Shown: positions 33,247-41,782 of the stretch, piece after piece
How positions within the stretch are numbered: position 1 is the first letter of the stretch
Layout: the number at the start of each line of letters is the position of its first letter
Origin: Pseudomonadota bacterium
Lineage (GTDB): Bacteria; UBA10199; 2-02-FULL-44-16; JAAZCA01
Length of the DNA stretch: 52,560 nucleotides
Direction of reading: 5' to 3'
NCBI GenBank assembly: GCA_016927275.1
Contig: JAFGMW010000094.1
Location: 1 to 52,560 of the forward strand
Translations under genes and position numbers: made by a program
The notes under the pieces: generated by a model
The model's input: only the letters and a program-made list of their open reading frames with translations
What the model was told of the DNA's origin: nothing
Databases searched by the model: none

Positions 33247-34296
33247 ATGACACCAAAGGGCACGCGGGCGGCATTCATCGTATTCTTCATGGCGCTCGTC
33301 GCCGCGTTTCTTTACATGGCATCGCCGCTCATGATCCCGGCGTTCGTGGCGTGCATCGTGTCGATCATCTTCTATCCTCTGTACCAGAGGCTGGAGCGGC
33401 TCGTGAGGCGCAGGCGGTACGCGGCCGCGGGGCTGGCAACCCTGCTGTGCTTCGCGGTGGTGCTCATCCCGCTGGCGGCGATGGTGGGCATGCTCAGCGT
33501 GAAGCTCGTGGGATTTGCGATGAGGCTGGCCCAGCAGATCCAGGCCGGGCACCTGGGTCAATACATCGACGGTGCCGGCGTGGCGATAAACGAGCGGCTC
33601 GCCTTGCTGCCCGGCGGCGAGGAGCTGGTCGTGAACCTCCGCGAGATGCTCATAGAGGGGCTCAAGGGCATCGCCAATTTCCTGTACCAGTACTCGCCTC
33701 AGGTCCTCTCCTCCACCGCCTCCATTGCGGTCAACCTCGTGCTGATCGCCATATTCCTGGTCGTGTTCTTCGCGGAGGGGAGCAGGATATTCTCGTGGAT
33801 GCTGAAGATCCTGCCGATATCGGCCGTGCATCAGAAGGAGATATCGCGCGAGATAAGGGTGATGATCTCGGCGCTGTTGTTCGGAATGATCGGCACCGCG
33901 ATCGTGCAGGGCATCCTCATGGGGGTCGGGTTCTGGGCCGCCGACTTTCAGAACCCGGCGATGTGGGGCATGATCGCGGCGCTCGTAGCCTTCATACCCA
34001 TCATCGGCGCCGCATTCATCTACACAGGCGCCTGCATAGCGCTCGTGATCATGGGACGATGGGAGGCTGCGGCGGCGTTTCTGCTGTACGGGTTGCTGAT
34101 CGTCTCGAGTGTGGACAACTTTCTCAGGCCGCTGGTCATGCGGGGCAGGATAAACGTGCACCCCGTGCTCCTCTTCGTGGCGCTGCTGGGCGGGATCAGG
34201 GCCTTCGGACCCATAGGCGCGATCTTCGGCCCGGTGCTGCTCGCCGTGTTCCTCGCGTCGCTTCGGATCTACCAGCGGGAGTTCACACAGAGCTGA
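33247..34296 (+). CDS. AI-2E family (PerM-like) transporter
   Basis: A 349-aa membrane protein with the family layout: two N-terminal helices (AAFIVFFMALVAAFLYMAS; VACIVSIIFYPLY), a basic loop (RRRRYAAAG), a third helix, a long amphipathic segment and a C-terminal cluster of helices ending GGIRAFGPIGAIFGPVLLAVF, the conserved GPxG-type tail. Members were first described as AI-2 exporters (TqsA) but many serve as ion or unknown-substrate permeases. GGGGGAGCT precedes ATG. It overlaps the convergent transketolase by 14 bases. Confidence 0.9.
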   Translation: MTPKGTRAAFIVFFMALVAAFLYMASPLMIPAFVACIVSIIFYPLYQRLERLVRRRRYAAAGLATLLCFAVVLIPLAAMVGMLSVKLVGFAMRLAQQIQAGHLGQYIDGAGVAINERLALLPGGEELVVNLREMLIEGLKGIANFLYQYSPQVLSSTASIAVNLVLIAIFLVVFFAEGSRIFSWMLKILPISAVHQKEISREIRVMISALLFGMIGTAIVQGILMGVGFWAADFQNPAMWGMIAALVAFIPIIGAAFIYTGACIALVIMGRWEAAAAFLLYGLLIVSSVDNFLRPLVMRGRINVHPVLLFVALLGGIRAFGPIGAIFGPVLLAVFLASLRIYQREFTQS

Positions 34297-36661
34297 TGCT
34301 GCCTTTTTCTTTCAGGTACTTCATCACGGCCTTGAACTGGCTCTCTCCGTCGAGGCCCGCCTCGGCCAGCACGAAGGAGGCCTGGCCGCTTCCCATGTAG
34401 CGCCCCTTCGAGAACGGCGACAGCGACATCCCCCTCCCGAACTCCCCCTTCACCCAGCGGTACATGGTGGGCATGGTGAAGCCGGTGATGCCCATCGCGT
34501 CCTGGGCGTGCTCATCCGGGAATACGCGCCGCTGTTCCGAGTGGGGAAGCATCTCGAAGAGCTCCGCGCTCGAGACATAGTAGACGTTGAGCTGCACCCC
34601 CTCGCGGTCGAGCATGGCAAGCGCCCCGTTCACGAACTCGTAGGCCACGTCGCTTCCCTGGAGCACGACCGTTCCCTGGGCCTTGCCCTTCGGTCTCCTC
34701 AGCATATAGAGGCCCTGGGCGGTCAGGCGGGAGTCGGCGATGGAGAGCCCCTCGCGGTCCGGGACCGCCTCGTTGGGCCTGGTCACGAACGGCGCTATGA
34801 CCGCGGGCCGCCTGGCGAGTGCTGCGGAGACCAGAGGCCAGAGCTCGTCCGGGCCCCACGGCGTGAGCGTGATCATCGTGCCGCGGGGGAAATTCTCCTG
34901 GAAGAGCTGCAGCGCCTGCGGGTCGGCGTGAGTGGGACCGTCCTCGCCGGTCTTGAGGCCCGCGTGAGCGCACACGACTATCATCGGCCTGTATGCGGCG
35001 CCGGTCGAGTCGCGCCGCGCCTGGTTCGCGATGGAGTGCAGCCTCGCGGCTATGTGGCCGAGCGGCGCCATGAACGCGCCGTAGGAGTAGGCAGCTCCCA
35101 TGTGCCGGCCGAAGCTGGAGATGCCCGATGCGACCCCCCCTATCGCGTCCTCGCAGATCCCGCCGATCGAGAGCAGGCGTGACGAGCCGTTGGTCGAGGC
35201 GTTGAAGTAGCCCTGCCCGAAGCCCTCGGTCGCCATGTTCGTGTTGGTGGAGCCGACGAGGTCGGCCGCGGCCGCGAAGATCGCCCCCCTGGAGAGCCGG
35301 TTGTAGTGGTTGAGCACCCTGCCCAGCTCGGCCCTGAGCGTGGTGGACTGTCCCGGCTTCAGCGCGAGCGCCGGGGGCACCCCGTTCGTCCAGTTTTCAG
35401 AGGCGGTGAACACGGCCTCTATGTCGGGCGCGCCGCTCCTGGGCCTGCGCGCGATGCCATCGAGCCTCGACTTCGCCTCGCGCAGGCGCCGCGCGATGAC
35501 CTCCGGGGCCGATTTGCACTTCGCCAGCTCGCCCCTGATGAGGCCCAGGGCGTTCCAGAAGCAATCCTCCATGATCTCGTTCTCGCATCCGGGCTTTTTG
35601 CACCTGATCTCCCCGGGCGCGCAGCTCGGGAACCTGTCCGCCGCGTCTCCCATGAGCTGGGCGAGCGCGTTGTAGAACCCGTCGGAGCAGAGCTTGTGGC
35701 CCGCGCCGTGCGACGCCCTGCCCTCCATGCCGTACTTCCACCCCTTGACCGTGCGATAGACGATCGCGGTCGGCTGCCTGTTTTCTATCGTCCTCGCCCT
35801 GCGCTGCGCGGACGCGATCTGCTGGAAGTCCATGCCGTCGTCGACGTAGATCACGTTCCAGTCGTTGAGATAGCACAGCTCGGCAGGTGTCCACTGGACG
35901 TAGTCGCCCGGCTTGTCGCCTTCGCGGCAGACCCGGTCCGAATCGATGGAGGACTGGTTCCAGTCCACATGGAGGACCGCGTTGGCGATCGACGAGGTCC
36001 CGGCCGCGGCGAGCGACTCTGCCGAGCGGCCCGGCGTCAGCCCCCCCTCGCCCTCCACGATGTGGATTCTGGGGGCGCGGCTTCCGTAGTAGTCCGCCGC
36101 GGCGAAGGCGAGCCCGACGGAGCTCGCCACGCCCACGCCCGAGGCGCCGGTGGAGAGCCTCACGAACGGGGTCGCGGGGGTGGGGTGGCCGTCGAGGTGC
36201 TTTGACTTGTGCCTTCTGAACAGAGGGGTGTCGGTGATGGGGTTCCTTCTGAAACCGAGCAGGTCCTCGATGCGGAGCTGCCGGCGCTCGTCCCTGGGGA
36301 GCAGCTCCGGCGCCGCTGTGCGCGCGATCTCGTTGCGCAGCGCCCACATCGCGTAGAGCCCGAGCGCCTTGTGGCCCGCGGCGTAGGATACGACGTCCGC
36401 GTCGTCCCTGTCGGGGTCCGACAGGTCGTAGTCCATCCCGTCGAAGAGCAGCGCCGCAACGAAGCGGCCCGACGATATGGAGCCTCCCGGATGGCCCGAC
36501 ATGGGCACGTAGTTGTAGAGAAGGGCGCAGAGGGTGCGATAGATGAGATCGAACTCCTCGAACGCGGCGAGATCCCTCTCGGGGAGCGGGGGAGGCGAGT
36601 TTTTCATCTCCGCTGCGATGTCGATGTATATGCCGCGCCTGGGTCCGAGTTCGAATTTCAT
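34283..36661 (-). CDS. Transketolase-like thiamine diphosphate enzyme
   Basis: A 792-aa protein, longer than the usual 650-680. The TPP domain begins with YNYVPMSGHPGGSISS (SGHPGGS 55-61), then YAAGHKALGLYAMW and VEGEGGLTPGRSAES, a variant of the GDG...N cofactor motif. The pyrimidine-binding domain contains VCAHAGLKTGEDGPTHADPQ, the transketolase signature with its catalytic-site His residues, and VVLQGSDVAYEFVNGAL is in the C-terminal domain. It probably moves two-carbon units between sugar phosphates. A Cys-containing insert (SCAPGEIRCKKPGCENEIME) near the middle is unusual. AAGGAG precedes ATG. Whether it belongs with the exopolysaccharide operon upstream on the same strand (136-base gap) is open. 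Confidence 0.9.
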   Translation of the reverse strand: MKFELGPRRGIYIDIAAEMKNSPPPLPERDLAAFEEFDLIYRTLCALLYNYVPMSGHPGGSISSGRFVAALLFDGMDYDLSDPDRDDADVVSYAAGHKALGLYAMWALRNEIARTAAPELLPRDERRQLRIEDLLGFRRNPITDTPLFRRHKSKHLDGHPTPATPFVRLSTGASGVGVASSVGLAFAAADYYGSRAPRIHIVEGEGGLTPGRSAESLAAAGTSSIANAVLHVDWNQSSIDSDRVCREGDKPGDYVQWTPAELCYLNDWNVIYVDDGMDFQQIASAQRRARTIENRQPTAIVYRTVKGWKYGMEGRASHGAGHKLCSDGFYNALAQLMGDAADRFPSCAPGEIRCKKPGCENEIMEDCFWNALGLIRGELAKCKSAPEVIARRLREAKSRLDGIARRPRSGAPDIEAVFTASENWTNGVPPALALKPGQSTTLRAELGRVLNHYNRLSRGAIFAAAADLVGSTNTNMATEGFGQGYFNASTNGSSRLLSIGGICEDAIGGVASGISSFGRHMGAAYSYGAFMAPLGHIAARLHSIANQARRDSTGAAYRPMIVVCAHAGLKTGEDGPTHADPQALQLFQENFPRGTMITLTPWGPDELWPLVSAALARRPAVIAPFVTRPNEAVPDREGLSIADSRLTAQGLYMLRRPKGKAQGTVVLQGSDVAYEFVNGALAMLDREGVQLNVYYVSSAELFEMLPHSEQRRVFPDEHAQDAMGITGFTMPTMYRWVKGEFGRGMSLSPFSKGRYMGSGQASFVLAEAGLDGESQFKAVMKYLKEKGSISSV

Positions 36662-36797
36662 GTCCGGCTCCTTTGGATCCCCGCACTTCGCGGAGGGCGG
36701 CAGAGCCTATCGCGGGGCCTTTCGCAGGTCAACTGAAACGCTCTGCCGTCCATGTGATGGTGCAAAAGGGAAGGGGAAGCCGGCGCGATTGCGGCCG

Positions 36798-37010
36798 TCA
36801 GCCGGTCTTGAGCGATTTGTCGATTGTCATCCGACGGATCTCGCCGACCACCCTCGAGTGCTTCACCTCGGCCTCGTAGAGGGATGATATGACCTGCCTG
36901 ACCTCGGGGTCGGATATGGAGCGGAGCAGCGCGGAGTACATGTCGCTCATGTTCCTCTCGGTCGACTCCATCTCCGTGAAGAAGTTCAAAAAGTCCTGTG
37001 AAGTGAACAT
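36798..37010 (-). CDS. Small ferritin-like helical protein, copy 2
   Basis: A 70-aa all-helical protein with two segments: FLNFFTEMESTERNMSDMYS and DPEVRQVISSLYEAEVKHSR. The E...E-x-x-H spacing (Glu14, Glu55 and His59 region) recalls half of a ferritin/rubrerythrin four-helix bundle, but a complete di-iron site is not present in one chain; a dimer could supply it. It is the last gene of the exopolysaccharide operon, 13 bases after the related gene. Role unknown. Confidence 0.6.
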   Translation of the reverse strand: MFTSQDFLNFFTEMESTERNMSDMYSALLRSISDPEVRQVISSLYEAEVKHSRVVGEIRRMTIDKSLKTG

Positions 37011-37023
37011 ATCTTTTCTCCCA

Positions 37024-37260
37024 TCAGTACTCTTCCTTGCCGTCGTTTTCGATCTTGAGTCTGAGGGCGGAGAGGGTCTGGCTGTGAGACCTGGACTCTG
37101 AGGATATCATGGAGAGCATGGCCTTGATATTCCTCCGCTCCGGCTCGGTGCATTCGTACCACTGCAGCGCAGATGCCACGTTGTCCGCCATGTGCTCGGC
37201 CATCTTGTCCTCCACCTCGATCGCCTTGTCGATGAAATTCAGAAGATCTCTCTTTTTCAT
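37024..37260 (-). CDS. Small ferritin-like helical protein, copy 1
   Basis: A 78-aa helical protein: LLNFIDKAIEVEDKMAEHMA then a turn and TEPERRNIKAMLSMISSESR, SHSQTLSALR. Glu and His spacing again resembles a rubrerythrin-like half-bundle (E16/H22; E61/H64). It begins with the ATG overlapping the GH5 stop by four bases and has a GGGGGAG ribosome site, so it is translationally coupled. It resembles the next gene in length and pattern, suggesting duplication or a heteromeric pair. Confidence 0.65.
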   Translation of the reverse strand: MKKRDLLNFIDKAIEVEDKMAEHMADNVASALQWYECTEPERRNIKAMLSMISSESRSHSQTLSALRLKIENDGKEEY

Positions 37261-38399
37261 CTCCCCCCTCCGAACTCTCGGTAGAAACCGGCAAAATCGA
37301 ATCCGGGATCCTCGGCAGCGAGGCTGGGCCTGATCCCGAAAAACTGTGCGCTGCTCTCGTATGACCCATCGTCTATCACAGCCATGGTCGCATGGCCAGC
37401 CTTTGATATGTCGGCCCCTCCCCTGTATATCTCGCGCCAATAGAGGTAGCCGTCAAGTCCCAGCTCCCGGCCCGCTCCCAGCACGTCCGCGATCCATCGG
37501 CCTGCGCTCTCCTCGTCGGCCGCTGTCGACAGGCCGAACTCGCCTATGATCACGGGAACGCCTGTCTTGCGCGCGACGCCCGCCGCATAGGAGAGTTCCT
37601 CCATTATAACGCCCGGGCCATAGAAGTGTTTCTCGCCGCTGTGGTCCGCGGCCTCTCCGGGGTAGCGGACTCCGGAGATGTCCCTGAATCGCGGGTTGTC
37701 CGCGACCCCCTGGTGCGTGAATTCAATTGGGCTGTAGAAGTGGAAGCTGAAGGCGAGCTTGTCATCCCGGAGCTTGCGGACCCTCCAGTCCCTGTCGGGC
37801 TGCAGGATTATGAGGTGAACGGGATCGACCGCGCGTATCGCCTCGATCGTATCCTCCATCAGCTCCCAGTACTGATCGGGCCCGCCCGAGGGTTCGTTCA
37901 TTAACTCGAAGGCCCATATCCTGCGGTCCTTTGCAAACCTTCGCGCGATCTCGGCCCATGTCGCGACGAATCTTAACTTCAGCGCCTCATCATGCCAGAA
38001 GGCCTCGCTCCCCGGCGTCACCCGGTAGTCCTGGATCGCTCCACCGGGTGGGATGTGCATGTCCAGGACCACCCGCAAGCGGTATTTCTCAGCGAATGCC
38101 AGCTGTCTCTCCAGGAATTCGAAGCCCTGCTCCCTCACCTCGCCTTCGTGGCCCATGAAATAGTCCGCCTTCACGGCGAGCCTGGCCGTGTTCATTCCGC
38201 CCAGCGCGGTGAAGGCCCAGTCGCGCTCCTCGATGGAGTCCATGTCCGGCGCGACCCTGGCCGGGTCCCAGAGCGTCGAGTCGTCCATGAGGGCTGCGCC
38301 ACGGACGTCAAGGCCCTGCCGCCCGCATGTGCACGATCCTCCCTTGACGCACGAGGCGAGGGCCAGCGACGCGAGGAGGATGAGGGAGGTCGTCTTCAT
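37257..38399 (-). CDS. GH5-type glycoside hydrolase lipoprotein
   Basis: A 380-aa lipoprotein (LASC lipobox, Cys17). It carries the GH5 (clan A) features: ARLAVK on strand 2-3, VVLDMHIPPGG (His115), FELMNEPSG with the acid/base Glu169 after Asn168, SFHFYSP (His220), and IIGEFGLS with nucleophile Glu287; a Trp follows (LYWREI). GH5 enzymes cleave beta-1,4-glucans, mannans or related polymers. Its place between a cellulose-synthase-like GT2 and small helical proteins points to trimming or releasing a nascent exopolysaccharide in the periplasm. It overlaps both neighbours by four bases. Confidence 0.88.
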   Translation of the reverse strand: MKTTSLILLASLALASCVKGGSCTCGRQGLDVRGAALMDDSTLWDPARVAPDMDSIEERDWAFTALGGMNTARLAVKADYFMGHEGEVREQGFEFLERQLAFAEKYRLRVVLDMHIPPGGAIQDYRVTPGSEAFWHDEALKLRFVATWAEIARRFAKDRRIWAFELMNEPSGGPDQYWELMEDTIEAIRAVDPVHLIILQPDRDWRVRKLRDDKLAFSFHFYSPIEFTHQGVADNPRFRDISGVRYPGEAADHSGEKHFYGPGVIMEELSYAAGVARKTGVPVIIGEFGLSTAADEESAGRWIADVLGAGRELGLDGYLYWREIYRGGADISKAGHATMAVIDDGSYESSAQFFGIRPSLAAEDPGFDFAGFYREFGGGR

Positions 38400-39934
38400 G
38401 AAGCCGCCCCATCCACTTCGAGATGCAGTTCCTCGTTGAAGTAGAAGATCGCGTTCATCACCAGGAAATGATAGGTCACCCAGAAGCAGTTGACCAGCAC
38501 AGAGAGGTCGCGCTCATAAAAGAACCTGTTTATACCCCATGCGAGCGCCGCGAAGTTGAGAAACATGATGACGATCTGCGGCCAGAGCGAGAGGAACGAC
38601 ATCCGCGTGCCCTTGCCCTTGAGCGTGATGCCGAACTTTCCCTGCACTCCGGCGAGGCCGAGGAGAGTGGCCCTGACGTAGACGGGGATCGATATGTACG
38701 TGAGCAGCTGGCCGATGAAGAGCTGTTTCAGCCTGTAGCTCCGCGCCCTCAGGGTGAAGAAGAACACCGCCAGCGAGAGGGTGATGTAGGGGATGAACAC
38801 GCTGAAGTAGATGTCCATGTGGATGAAGAACGAGGGCACGTTGAAGAAGATGTATGCGATCGGGCACGCCATGAGGAAGAGAAATGCCAGCCCGATGAGG
38901 TAATAGCTGCTGGAGAGCAGGTACTCCCACCACTGTCCGATCGAGAGGCTGGCCGGGCTCCTTATGAATTGCGCGACCACCCTGCGCAGCACGCCCACGG
39001 TGCCCCGGGCCCAGCGATCCTGCTGCTTGAAGTAGGCGGCCAGCATCTGAGGCCCCATGCCGAACGTGCTCACGTGGTTGTAATAGAGCGATCTCCACCC
39101 GGCTGTGTGGAGCTTGAGCGAGGTGGCGAAGTCCTCAGTCACCACGCTCTCGTCGAATCCCCCGACCGAGAGCAGCGCCTCGCGCCTGAACGCCACGTTG
39201 GTCCCGCAGCAGAACATGGACTGGTTCGAGCCCTTGGCTTCGCAGATGTATTCGTAGAATACCGACTGCTGATACGTGGCGCCCTTTGCAACGTGGCTCT
39301 CCTCCATGTTCGAGTAGTACTGGGGGGTCTGGACGAATGCCAGCCCCTCGTCCGATTCGAGCATCGGTATGATCGTGGTGAGGAAACCCTGGATCGGGCG
39401 CTGGTCGGCGTCGAATATGGCGACATATCTCTGGTCCAGGGCACTCAGGCAGTCGTTCACTATCCCGGCCTTCGCGCCGCGGCGCTCGCTGCGCCTGAAG
39501 AGCGTAAGGTTGAACTTTTCGCACAGCTCCTCGGCCTCGCGCATGTATTTTTCGTCGGAGGAGTCGTCCAGGAAATAGACCGTCTTGTTCGGGTAGCTCA
39601 AATTGACCAGGCTCCGGAAGGTCTGCTCCAGCACCTCCTTCGGCTCGTGCCTTGCGGCCACCAGCACCGCGACCGCCGGGGGGGGAAATGTGAGGGGGTG
39701 GTGTCGGCCGAGATCCGCCTGTCTGCCGGTCGAGCTCCGAAGGAGCGCAGCCGCGTAGCCAAGGGCGTGCACGAGGATGAACATCTCCCCGGCCAGCAGC
39801 ATGCCTGCGAAGAGCTGCTCGGTCCAGACGTGCTCCGGCGCAAGGATCATCGTGAACGCGATGCGCACTATCGCATAGACTATGATCGCAATCATAGCGG
39901 CCAGGAATGCGAGCGATGTGAGAAGCTTTTTCAC
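38396..39934 (-). CDS. Cellulose-synthase-like GT2 polysaccharide synthase
   Basis: A 512-aa inner-membrane processive glycosyltransferase. GTG at 39934 has AAAGGA upstream. Two N-terminal helices precede the GT-A domain: LDDSSDE (122-128), DAD (175-177, UDP-metal site), TED (267-269, catalytic base) and QQDRW (304-308), the D,D,D,Q-x-x-R-W signature. Five or so C-terminal helices (from about residue 335) form the channel. No PilZ-like RxxxR is present at the C-terminus, unlike BcsA, so direct c-di-GMP control via PilZ is not expected. Overlaps the GH5 gene. The sugar polymerised (beta-glucan, mannan or other) is not decided by sequence. Confidence 0.92.
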   Translation of the reverse strand: MKKLLTSLAFLAAMIAIIVYAIVRIAFTMILAPEHVWTEQLFAGMLLAGEMFILVHALGYAAALLRSSTGRQADLGRHHPLTFPPPAVAVLVAARHEPKEVLEQTFRSLVNLSYPNKTVYFLDDSSDEKYMREAEELCEKFNLTLFRRSERRGAKAGIVNDCLSALDQRYVAIFDADQRPIQGFLTTIIPMLESDEGLAFVQTPQYYSNMEESHVAKGATYQQSVFYEYICEAKGSNQSMFCCGTNVAFRREALLSVGGFDESVVTEDFATSLKLHTAGWRSLYYNHVSTFGMGPQMLAAYFKQQDRWARGTVGVLRRVVAQFIRSPASLSIGQWWEYLLSSSYYLIGLAFLFLMACPIAYIFFNVPSFFIHMDIYFSVFIPYITLSLAVFFFTLRARSYRLKQLFIGQLLTYISIPVYVRATLLGLAGVQGKFGITLKGKGTRMSFLSLWPQIVIMFLNFAALAWGINRFFYERDLSVLVNCFWVTYHFLVMNAIFYFNEELHLEVDGAAS

Positions 39935-39955
39935 CCGAATCCTTTCAGCCCGGAG

Positions 39956-41779
39956 CTAAAATCGTATCGCCATGGAGGCCATGGCCCCCAGGTCCCAGTA
40001 GACGCTGCTGTAGTTGCCGAACGCCTCGACTCCCGTCTCGAGACTATGGCTCCAGTCGCGGTGGAACTCGAAGGCCCCTCCGTTGAAGGGCCTCTTGTCC
40101 CTGTCGATCTGGAAGCGGTACTTGAAGCCGTAGTATGTGTTGAGCGCCCCGTAGTACATGCCGTCAGGATTGAGATAGTGCCTCCAGTGCAGCGTCGCGG
40201 ACATGTGCCAGAAATTCTCCGGCGACCAGTAGTCGGTGACCGTTCTCTTCCAGTCCTGCCAGTCGAACCGAAGGTCCAGGGTGAGCCTCCTGGGCTCGTA
40301 GGAAAAATAGAACAGCCCCTCCACCCCTGCCGAGTTCTGCCTGTTTGAGTCGCTCACCATCCGATAGCGGTAACCGGCGTATGCGGTCACCCTGCGGTGG
40401 AGCCTCGATTCGATCTGCCCTCCGACGTCTGTCTGGCGCAGCCTCTTGTCGAAGACGATCCTCTGGTTGTAGAGGTCGTCGCGCTCTGTGAACGCTGTGA
40501 GGACCAGCTGATCCAGCGCCCTGACCGAGGCCCTCCCGCTCCAGAGGTGGCTCATCCTAGAGTCCGAGGGATATCCGGTGGGCAGATAGAGCCCCTCGCC
40601 CCAGAACCTTGGGCCCAGGGAGAAGTCGAGGCCTATCTTGCCCTGGCTCCTCGGTATGGAGCCGGCGTTCTCGAACCTGAAGAGGTCGAAATAGTAGCCG
40701 GCATCTATTCCGAGCGAAGAGCCGATGGGCTGCCTGAAGGAGAGGCCCGCTGTGTAGCGATCGATGTCGGTGTCCCTGGAGCCGCTCTTTGCCCTGAACC
40801 AGTGGAATTCCGGGATGAGCACCCGTTTCTTCCAGAGGGTCTCTGCACGCGAGAGGCTGTCGCGCGCCCTGAAGTGGCCGGGCATCTCGTCCAGCATGGT
40901 CGAGAAATCGGATGAGGCCTCGGGCCACATGCGCTCATAGCCCTCCGTCTGGCCGAGATCGAAGCGCGCCTCCGCGTTGCCAGGCTCGATCTCGAGGAGC
41001 TCCCGGTAGAGCGAGATCGCGTCGATCGGCCACGAGTTCCAAAATGCGTCCTTGGCCCGCCCCTCGAGCCCTATGGCCTCCATCCCGGTCCTGTCTGCCG
41101 CCTCGCGGTATGCGGCGAGCGACTCGCCGTAGCGCTTGGCCCAGCCCAGCACGCGCGCCTTCTGCCTTGCCGCGTCCGGATCGTAATCGGCCTCGAGGAT
41201 CCCGTCGTATGCGGCGATCGATTCGTCGTAGCGGCCTGCCCAGGAGAGGACGTCGGCGCGGCCGCGCATGGCGCGAAGGTTGCCCGGCTCCTGCTCGATC
41301 GCAGCGTCGTACTGCGCGACTGACTCGCCGTAGCGCTTCTCGTACGAGAGGAGCTCCGCGACCCTGACCCTGGCGTCGATGTCTGAGGGGTCGCTCTCGA
41401 GGACTCTGGCATACAGCTCCTGAGAGCGCTTGAACTCCCCTTTGATGAGCAGCACCTCTGCCGCCTTTGATTCGGCCTTTGGCCCGAGCCTTTTGTCGGA
41501 CAGCACTTTTTCGTAATGCGCCAGCGCGGCGTCGTAGTCTCCGGACCAGAATGCCAGCTCGCCCGCCTCGAGATGCGCCTGCATGTCGCCCGGGTATCTG
41601 GCCAGATATTCGTCGTAGCGCGCGCGCGACTCCTCGTACTTCTTCTGGTGGGAGAGCACGCGCGCGAGCCCCAGCAGGCTCTCCCTGTGGCCGGCCCAGG
41701 ATGAGGCGGACCAGAGGGCGCAGAAGAGCATCAGAGCCGATGCGGCCAGGGCCGATCTACTGTTGAATCGTCTCGTCAT
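39956..41779 (-). CDS. TPR and outer-membrane beta-barrel exopolysaccharide export protein
   Basis: A 607-aa protein with a signal peptide ending in SSWAGH near residue 31. Residues about 30-290 hold seven or more TPR-like repeats (KKYEESRARYDEYLARYPGD; KRYGESVAQYDAAIEQEPGN). The last 300 residues are aromatic-rich beta strands (YYFDLFRFENAG, YAGYRYRMVSDSN, MYYGALNTYYGFKYRF) ending MASMAIRF, a typical outer-membrane insertion end. This TPR+barrel architecture is that of PgaA, BcsC or AlgK/AlgE-type exporters. It lies four bases after the other TPR gene and 22 before the GT2 gene. It is likely the outer-membrane conduit. Confidence 0.85.
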   Translation of the reverse strand: MTRRFNSRSALAASALMLFCALWSASSWAGHRESLLGLARVLSHQKKYEESRARYDEYLARYPGDMQAHLEAGELAFWSGDYDAALAHYEKVLSDKRLGPKAESKAAEVLLIKGEFKRSQELYARVLESDPSDIDARVRVAELLSYEKRYGESVAQYDAAIEQEPGNLRAMRGRADVLSWAGRYDESIAAYDGILEADYDPDAARQKARVLGWAKRYGESLAAYREAADRTGMEAIGLEGRAKDAFWNSWPIDAISLYRELLEIEPGNAEARFDLGQTEGYERMWPEASSDFSTMLDEMPGHFRARDSLSRAETLWKKRVLIPEFHWFRAKSGSRDTDIDRYTAGLSFRQPIGSSLGIDAGYYFDLFRFENAGSIPRSQGKIGLDFSLGPRFWGEGLYLPTGYPSDSRMSHLWSGRASVRALDQLVLTAFTERDDLYNQRIVFDKRLRQTDVGGQIESRLHRRVTAYAGYRYRMVSDSNRQNSAGVEGLFYFSYEPRRLTLDLRFDWQDWKRTVTDYWSPENFWHMSATLHWRHYLNPDGMYYGALNTYYGFKYRFQIDRDKRPFNGGAFEFHRDWSHSLETGVEAFGNYSSVYWDLGAMASMAIRF

Positions 41780-41782
41780 GCG

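Noticed and set aside
38423-40348. Long plus-strand open frame (641 codons) opposite the GT2 gene
   Set aside because: It lies fully opposite a convincing GT2 and TPR-barrel gene, reads as charged low-complexity sequence and has no ribosome site or family features; a GC-rich shadow.
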